From the NCBI GenBank assembly GCA_950295325.1, contig OX485805.1, positions 10,290,501-10,354,500 of the forward strand: a DNA stretch of 64,000 nt, written 5' to 3'. The notes below the pieces were generated by a model. It worked only from the letters and a program-made list of their open reading frames with translations, did not search any database and had not been told where the DNA came from. A program made the position numbers and the translations under genes. Of this stretch, positions 56,991-64,000 are shown piece by piece (position 1 is the stretch's first letter; each line of letters opens with the position of its first letter). The DNA is from Polytrichum commune (taxonomy: Eukaryota > Streptophyta > Polytrichopsida > Polytrichales > Polytrichaceae).

Positions 56991-59857
56991 TGTGAACCCT
57001 TTGAGTGGTCCACCACTCTGCGGGATCACTTTTAGTTAGAATGTTAGCATTAAAAGTTAGAATTGATAGGGAATTTAGGGAAAATTAGTTCATTTAGTAT
57101 TTAGCCTAGAAGAAGGAAGGTCAAAATGAAACTAAGTAGTGCTAGAAGATAGCAAAGTAGAAAAAATGTGCTAGCTAGTAAAAACAACTAGCTAAGCAAA
57201 TATTAGTAGATGCTAGTTATTAAGCAAATATTAGTAGATGCTAGTTATTAAGCAAATGTTAGTAGATGCTAGCTAAGCAAGTGTTAGTTTATTAGTTAGT
57301 GTGAGGCACACAAGACTATTGGAGGTGTTTTACGTAAGAAGATAAAATCGGTGTGAAGAATTTTGAAGAAAAAAAGAAAGAGAGCAAGGGGGATACTTGC
57401 CCACTTGCCCCCTTGCCAACTCGATGGCGGAAAAATTAGAAAGATTTCTAAAGGTTTTTTGTCGGAGCCACCTCGGCGAGAGGATGGCAACCTCAACCGG
57501 GAAAACCCCCGAGCCAAAATTTTGGGAAAGGGTTTGAAAAATGGATCCGGTGGAGGAGGGGTCCAACCCTTTTGTGAGAGGGTTTAAAAACCCCTCCTTC
57601 CACCTTGTAGCTCTCTCTCTTTCTCTAGTTTTTGGGCGAAGCCCTGCTTCAATGTAGTTAGGAAAAAATCCTTTAGCATGTATTCTCAATGGTCTAAAAG
57701 AAAGGCTTGAGAACCTCCTCTACTCTCTCTCTCCTAGTTAGGTTGTGTGTTTATTAACACACCAACAAAATTATTCCTTCTTTTGTAGAGGTAGGTTGGA
57801 TGGTAGAGTTTTGAGTAGAGGCATTATAGACCTCATCTGCCAATGCCCTGAAGGCTTAGTTCAAAAGCTAGAACAAGATACTTATCATTTTTCTCTTAGA
57901 GAGATTTCATATAGCTATCCATAGCCGTTTCCCATTTGTGATTTGGTTGAGATGACAATTAGTTATGGATTTTCAAAGATGGAGTAGAAAAACTGGGCGG
58001 TCTTGTGGGTAGCGGCTGCTGGATCAGACCTGCGAGCCCAATAGGAATTTTAATTCCAAGAAATTATATTTTTCCCAAGTAGAACTTTTGTGTAGCTTTC
58101 CAAAATGGCTTAGAACATTTGATTTGAGCATGATTTGAATTAGATATGAATTGTGCAAGATGGGACACATAGTTTGAGAACTTTTGGTTGACTGCTGCAT
58201 TACAGAGGACCTGCTGGGTTCACTTCGGCTTACCTTTCTAATCACATATTTTTATCAAATACATCTTTTTAATATCTCTCCAGGGTCATATAGAACGTTT
58301 GATTTGACTAAGATTTGAATTAGATATGAATGGTTGAAGGCGAGATACATAGTTTAAGCCTTCTTGATTGACTGCTGTGTTACAAGGAGTCCGCTGAATT
58401 TCTATTAGCTTAACCTGCTGATGTCATAATTTTTTCTAGTTAGAGCTTGTTCATAGCTTTCCAATGGTATAAGGAAAGCCTAGATCCAAGTAGTAAGGAA
58501 TGTGCTATGAATTTTTGAAGTTAGAAGGTAGATAGGTGGGTTGGAAGGGTCGGTTGAATCGACCTCACACTTCCAACCCTCATAACTTTTGCATTTCTTA
58601 TCCGATTAGAGTGATTTTTAGATCATTGGAAAGATAATTTGGTGCACTAAGTATAAATATTATGCTTAGGATTAAATTACAGGGCAGAATAACACTTTAT
58701 ATTTTAATTGTTAACTAAGGTACGCTTACTACCAAACTAGTTACAAAGAAGGAGGCAAGGTCGACGCTCGGAAAGTGGAGCAAGGAAGGAGGTAGCGGCT
58801 CGGCCTACATCAAGCCCAAATCAACCGAGGAAAATTGAGGTAAATTAACTAACCTTAAGCCTTCCATTTAGGATTGGAGGGAGCACGGCTAAGGTACGCA
58901 TCTCTAAACCTACTCACCTATCTCGTAAGGTCAAGTGGCTTGACCACTTGACCGCCAAGGGAGTACCCAATTCCATTGTTTTCGGGGCCCTTGGTATGTT
59001 TTGTGGTAGTAGCTTCATTTATTAGCAAGTTTCGTGTGTGGTAAGTCGGATTAATCACCGACACGACCACTCTGAATGTTGTTGGTGGAAAGGTGGAGTT
59101 AATGACCCGCGAATCCACTATTATGTTGTTGGCCCCATAGATTGGGAGTAATGGCCCCAATTTATGAAGATTGCGCAACAGGTTGAACCTACAGGTCGCC
59201 CGTCACCCTGGTCCCATTGAGTTGCATTTCGTGGTCTATCCAGTGTAAACACATTTAACAATCAAAACATACCAAATAAATCGTAAACCCTTGTTGGCAA
59301 GAGACCCGAGGTAAGGGGTGATGCCTAATATGTTAATGTAGTAAGTTAGGACGTGCAAACAAAAGTAAGTAATTAAGAAGGAATTTGTATGAAGGGTGGG
59401 ACTTAGGCCAAGTTCCCCCGCTTAGAAAACTAAATAGAACTAAATAAAGAAATAGGAAGAATTGAATGGTCCATCAAATTGTCGTTATTCCGTTCGTTGA
59501 GTTAGGGTGGTATGAGTCACACCCGGTTGGGTGTATCAGAACCATCCCAATTCACAAATTAGGATTGCCTTGGTTTCAAGGCTGGTGCGTCTGCGCGTAG
59601 AATAGGTTGTAGGTTAAGGTTAGAACTAGATATGAAATTGGTTAGTGGAGTTTAAAGCCACACTAGTAAAAAACTAAGGCCTAACCTCCGGAGGTACTAC
59701 GACGCATATTTAATCTCCCTTAAAAATCTAACTACTCACGTTATACACCTATCATCCGGGTTCGGCTTGGGCGCCTGCAAATGCAGGCCACCTTCACCGA
59801 AGGGCTTGTGTGATACTTTTAGGCTCCCTCGAAAGGGGGTGGCCCAAAAGTACCACA
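56991..59857 (+). mobile_element. Element X, right copy (complete, 2,867 bp)
   Basis: Begins TGTGAACCC and ends GTACCACA, flanked by TAGAC on both sides (56,986-56,990 and 59,858-59,862) within the tandem array. TG...CA ends with a 5-bp duplication indicate a solo LTR or non-autonomous LTR element. No direct repeat between its two ends was found, so a solo LTR is the simpler reading. Nearly identical to the inverted copy at 235-3,086. Short frames shared by both copies carry no recognised domain. Confidence 0.8.
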
Positions 59858-59862
59858 TAGAC

Positions 59863-62170
59863 TTATATAAAGTGAGCACCTGAAATCTCAAACTAGAGCG
59901 GAGGCTTCAAAGTGTCAGTTTCTAAGTTCGAATGAGGCCACTTAGAGTTAGAGTCTAACCTGAAATGAGGCCAACTAGATAAATATAAAGTGAGCACCTG
60001 TAATCTGAAACTTGAAGCCGAGGCTTCAAAATGTGACCTTCTAGACCTCCAAAGGAAGGTTTCGGTCCCGAAACCCATATATTGGACACCCACATAAAAT
60101 GAGACCCTGAAATCTAAGCCTATAGGCCACTTTCAAAGATTTACATTCTAACCTTAAATGAAGCTAACTAAACCAACATAAAGTGAGCATGTGAAAAATC
60201 AAACTAGAGCCGAGGCTTCAAAGTGTTAGATTCTAACCTGAAATGAGGCCAACCACACATATATAAAGTGAGCACCCGAAATATCAAACTAGAGCCGAGG
60301 CTTCAAAGTGTTAGATTATAACTTGAAATGAGGCCAACTAGATATATATAAAGTGAGCACCTGTAAATTGAACCTTGAAGCCGGGGCTTCAGGGTGTGAC
60401 CCTCTAGACCTCAAAAGGAAGGTTTCGGTCCCGAAACCCATATATTGGACACCCACATAAAGTGAGAACCTGATATCTAAGCCTATAGGCCACTTTCAAA
60501 GACTTAGATTCTAACCTGAAATGAGGCCAACTAAAACAACATAAAGTGAGCACCCGAAATATCAAACTAGAGCCGAGGCTTCAAAGTGTTAGATTATAAC
60601 TTGAAATGAGGCCAACTAGATATATATAAAGTGAGCACCTGTAAATTGAACCTTGAAGCCGGGGCTTCAGGGTGTGACCCTCTAGACCTCAAAAGGAAGG
60701 TTTCGGTCCCGAAACCCATATATTGGACACCCACATAAAGTGAGAACCTGATATCTAAGCCTATAGGCCACTTTCAAAGACTTAGATTCTAACCTGAAAT
60801 GAGGCCAACTAAAACAACATAAAGTGAGCACCCGAATTCTCATATTAGAGCCTAGGCTTCAAAGTGTTAGATTCTAACCTGAAATAAGGCCAACTAGACT
60901 TATATAAAGTGAGCACATGAAATCTCAAACAAGAGCCGAGGCTTCAAAGTGTTAGATTCTAACCTGAAATGAGGTCAATTAGACTTATATAAAGTGAGCA
61001 CCTGTAATTTGAACCTTGAAGCCGAGATCTCAGGGTGTGACCCTCTAGACCTCAAAAGGAAGGTTTCGGTCCCAAAACCCATATATTGGACATCCACATA
61101 AAGTGATAACCTGATATCTAAGCCTATATGCCGCTTTCAAAAACTTAGATTCTAACCCGAAATGAGGCCAACTAAGACAACATAGAGTAATCACATAAAA
61201 TATGAACCTAGAGCCGAGGCCTCTAATTGTAAGATTCCAACCTGAAATGAGGCTAACTACACATATATAAAGTGAGCACCCGAAATCTCAAAGTAGAGCC
61301 GAGGCTTCAAAATGTTAGATTCTAACCTGAAATGAGGCCACTTAGGCACCTCCAAATCAAGGGTTCGGTCCCGAACCCCATATATTGGACAACCACATAA
61401 TGTGAGAACCTGAAATATGAGCCTATAGCCCTCCTTCAAGGTGTTAGATTCTAACCTGAATTGAGGCCAACTAGACTTATGTAAAGTAAGCACCCGAAAT
61501 CTCAACCTAGAACCGAGGCTTCAAATCGTTAGCATCTAACCTGAAATGAGGCCACTTAGGCACCTCCAAATGAAGGGTTCGGTCCCGAACCCCATATATT
61601 GGACAGCCACATAATGTGAGAACCTGAAATCTGAGCCTATAGCCCTCCTTCAAGGTGTTAGATTCTAACTTGAAATGAGGCCAACTAGACATATATAATG
61701 TAAGCACCAGAAATCTCAAAGTAGAGCCGAGGCTTCAAAGTGTTAGATTCTAACCTGAAATGAGGCCAACTAGACTTATATAAAGTGAGCACCCGAAATC
61801 TCGACCTAGAACCGAGGCTTCAAATCGTTAGCTTCTAACCTGAAATGAGGCCACTTAGGCACCTCCAAATGAAGGGTTCGGTCCCGAACCCCATATAATG
61901 GACAGCCACATAATGTGAGAACCTGAAATATGAGCCTATAGCCCTCCTTCAAGGTGTGAGATTCTAACCTGAAATGAGGCCAAGTAGACATATATAAAGT
62001 GAGCACCCGAAATCTCAAAGTAGACCCGTGGCTTCAAAGTTTTAGATTCTAAGTTGAAATGAGGCCACTTAGGGACCTCTATATGAAGGGTTCGGTCCCG
62101 AACCCCATATATTCAACAGTCACATAATGGGAGAACCTGAAATCTAAGCCTATAGCGCACCTTCAAAGAT
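59863..62170. repeat. Tandem array upstream of gene D, distal part
   Basis: Continuation of the array in the same orientation as 56,390-56,985. Marker subunits recur near 60,061, 60,424, 60,702, 61,065, 61,364, 61,578, 61,877 and 62,091, at intervals of about 363, 278, 299 and 214 bp. The 278-bp interval is a near-perfect duplication (about 60,263-60,540 and 60,541-60,818). Open frames in it are repeat artefacts. Confidence 0.9.
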
Positions 62171-62260
62171 TTAGATTTAGGAAAACAATAAGGGTTCGGG
62201 GAATGAAACCCTACCCTTCATCATTTACATTCCAGACAACAAGACAAATTGAAATAATTT

Positions 62261-62572
62261 TCATTGGTTTAACTGGTTGACCTCTTCTGTAGAGTACTCG
62301 CCATCGGTCTCCATGTTGGCTTCTTCTCGACCCAATCTTTCCTCTTCGCAATCAACGTCCTCACTGTTTCGAATGATCTGTTGCCTAGTATTTTCCGAAG
62401 TAGATTCACTCGATGTTGCGCTTCCTGGTTGTTGTTGCCTCTGCCCGGAACCAGGTTTAGGTTTGGTTCCAAACTTGCAATGATGCGACAAAGTATCTTC
62501 AACAATTGATGTTGATTGTATAGGGGAGCTGCCTTTGAAGACATAATGATTCCCTTTCAAGCCAACTATGCC
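62261..62572 (-). CDS. Candidate exon upstream of gene D
   Basis: The frame reads GLKGNHYVFKGSSPIQSTS, then a low-complexity Gln/Ser/Glu-rich stretch, ending at a stop at 62,261. An acceptor-like CCCCGGCATAG precedes it at about 62,573, and the frame after the acceptor fits the exon proposed at 62,627-62,730. Same strand as gene D. No domain recognised. It may be the last exon of a separate gene, since it ends in a stop. Confidence 0.4.
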   Translation of the reverse strand, partial: GIVGLKGNHYVFKGSSPIQSTSIVEDTLSHHCKFGTKPKPGSGQRQQQPGSATSSESTSENTRQQIIRNSEDVDCEEERLGREEANMETDGEYSTEEVNQLNQ

Positions 62573-62626
62573 GGGGACTCATAAACTTTGAATAAATTCA
62601 ACATGAATGTAATGTAACCAGAGTAA

Positions 62627-62870
62627 ACCTGAATTTCTTCGTTTTCCACAGAGTTGTCTTCCTCTCCTAAAGAGAATAACCTAATGGGAGCAACCTCCGC
62701 CTTTTCAAATGACTCAATATATCGCTTTGAACGACTGTGAGCTTGCAGCGGGCGAGGAAATTGTAGTCACAGGCGACGAGAATGTGGTAGAGCAGGTATC
62801 GCATACCACCACCCTTAGATAGAACCCAGCCATCAATTGAAGTATTTGACGCAAAACCCCAACTGTGGTT
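62627..62870 (-). CDS. Candidate exon(s) upstream of gene D, possibly frameshifted
   Basis: After an acceptor-like ACAACCACAG near 62,862, a frame reads WGFASNTSIDGWVLSKGGG and continues MRYLLYHILVACDYNFL, ending near 62,690. A second frame from about 62,730 reads YIESFEKAEVAPIRLFSLGE and reaches a GT donor after GAAATTCAG near 62,627. Both look like coding sequence but are in different frames, so an indel or a further intron separates them. The family is not recognised. An overlapping 82-codon frame at 62,714-62,962 is probably a shadow. Confidence 0.4.
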
Positions 62871-62962
62871 GTGATCCTATCGAACATGGTAGGAGACATC
62901 GAATTTAATGTCGCATCGTCGTACGCCCGTTTTTTTAGACATCTGTTTGTTGAATCGGACAC

Positions 62963-64000
62963 ATGTTCAGACGTCTAGTTCGACAGATGTGGATGTCAGC
63001 CATAACGTTCACTCATGTCTCGAATTGTCTTCCTAAAAACATGAATGTATAATGTATTTGAAGGAGGTAAATCTAGGAAAAGTAAGGAAAATGTATTTTC
63101 ATTTGTTGATGTAATTTTTTTTGCATAGTCTGCATATATTGGTAATGTCTGGATAGAAATTCACTAATACTCGTTGTGGTACTATGTGAATTGTTTTGGG
63201 ATGTAGCAAGCGGGGAGTACCACGAAAACGGACGGGCAAAAAAAGAAATGACATATCAGCAGACATTCCGCGACCGGTATCGGAGTAATTCTAAGTTCTA
63301 TGCATAGTATAAACGACATCATGCATTCATGACAATGAAGTAGCATAGATGCATGCAAAGTCAATTTTGGGGTGGTTAGTGATTTTGTCGTAGCATAGAA
63401 CATTTTTTTTCCATTTGTTCTATAGCACATGCCAACGGATAGTGACGTTTTATGTAGGACTGCAGCTTTCTAGTTGCAACATGTTGTGGAAATGAAAAAA
63501 AACCTTTCTATGGCAACATATGTGTGTTTTGCAATAATTTTTGTACATGTTCTTTATGTATATGCTCATACTCATCTAGAATGTCATCCACCTTGACGTC
63601 AACACCGTGTCCCATACATTCATATAAGTGTCCATGACAACGCCAATGCATATCAACGTTGACACACATATTGACGGGATGTTGTCATGAAAAATGAGTC
63701 CCCAAACATGTTGTCTCCTATCCATGACACCATCGACACATATCATAGTGAAGACGATGAAGGAAATCACAATTTCCCACCACACATGATGGTTTCGAAA
63801 ACAACGCCTAAAACTACAATATAATAAATTTTAATATGCAGGACGAACATGTTTTCCCCCATAACATTCTCCCGTCCCACATGAAGTCAACCAAAACAAC
63901 GATTGCAATTGCATTTCCACAAAATGCAATATTTCACGTCAATTCTTTATGGGGTCCACGCGTCATCCCACACAAAATGCAATGTGCACGTTATTTCTTT
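62963..64000. other. Right edge, no recognised feature
   Basis: AT-rich sequence. Several short - strand frames without domains, no repeats shared with the rest of the window, and no RNA gene seen. Confidence 0.6.

Noticed and set aside
60000-62020. Open frames of 66-82 codons in the distal array
   Set aside because: They repeat with the tandem units and have no independent support.

Overview
The window looks like repeat-rich nuclear DNA of a plant. The support is indirect: Ty3/gypsy retrotransposons of plant type, a primer-binding site matching initiator tRNA-Met, GT-AG introns, short runs of the plant telomere heptamer, and protein families (a DUF7869-like protein and an N4/N6 DNA-methylase-like gene) that I associate with seed-free plants and streptophyte algae. 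The species cannot be named from the sequence. No rRNA, tRNA or ordinary housekeeping gene was recognised.

Almost everything from 1 to 49,255 is one nest of mobile elements. The host layer is copy 1 of a DNA-transposon-like element called E here (3,087-11,540, continuing at 46,368-49,255). A second, inverted copy of E (copy 2, 11,541-46,367) is inserted in it. Copy 2 has a perfect 28-bp terminal inverted repeat and is flanked by ATAT on both sides. The matching uninterrupted site is visible inside copy 2 itself at about 19,240-19,260, so this is a self-nested insertion and not a simple palindrome. Without later insertions copy 2 is about 16.8 kb. Its gene A (+ strand) encodes a DUF7869-like protein. 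Genes B and C and a further pair of exons lie on the - strand. A 5-kb noncoding block separates the divergent genes A and B. Dozens of copies of a 22-bp palindrome (arms GTTTGGGTCG and CGACCCAAAC, two free central bases) lie in leaders, introns and some reading frames.

Gene A of copy 2 is interrupted by Ty3/gypsy element Y (25,595-43,624, TSD CCATG). Y is interrupted by Ty3/gypsy element W (26,692-37,653, TSD CAATG). W has a 2,039-codon gag-pol frame. Y has near-identical LTRs but a decayed polyprotein that lacks most of the reverse transcriptase. At the left edge a long LTR-like element X (235-3,086) sits in E copy 1, and a Y-family LTR (1-234) sits in X. A second, inverted X copy with TSD TAGAC lies at 56,991-59,857.

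From 49.3 to 50.2 kb is noncoding sequence with diverged repeats. From 50.3 to 56.3 kb lies a multi-exon - strand gene (gene D) with the motif order of a beta-class DNA-amino methyltransferase. Its large intron and its upstream side are filled by a tandem array of units of about 86 bp that switches orientation across the gene's 5' exons. Further candidate exons on the same strand lie at 62.2-62.9 kb. The last kilobase shows nothing recognisable.

Working model: E is a large transposon whose DUF7869-like protein is a candidate transposase, with a DGQH-motif protein and an FCP1/NIF-like protein as cargo or accessories, and the dispersed palindrome as a candidate binding site for an E-encoded dimer. 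Structure and insertion order are read from the sequence. The functions are inference.
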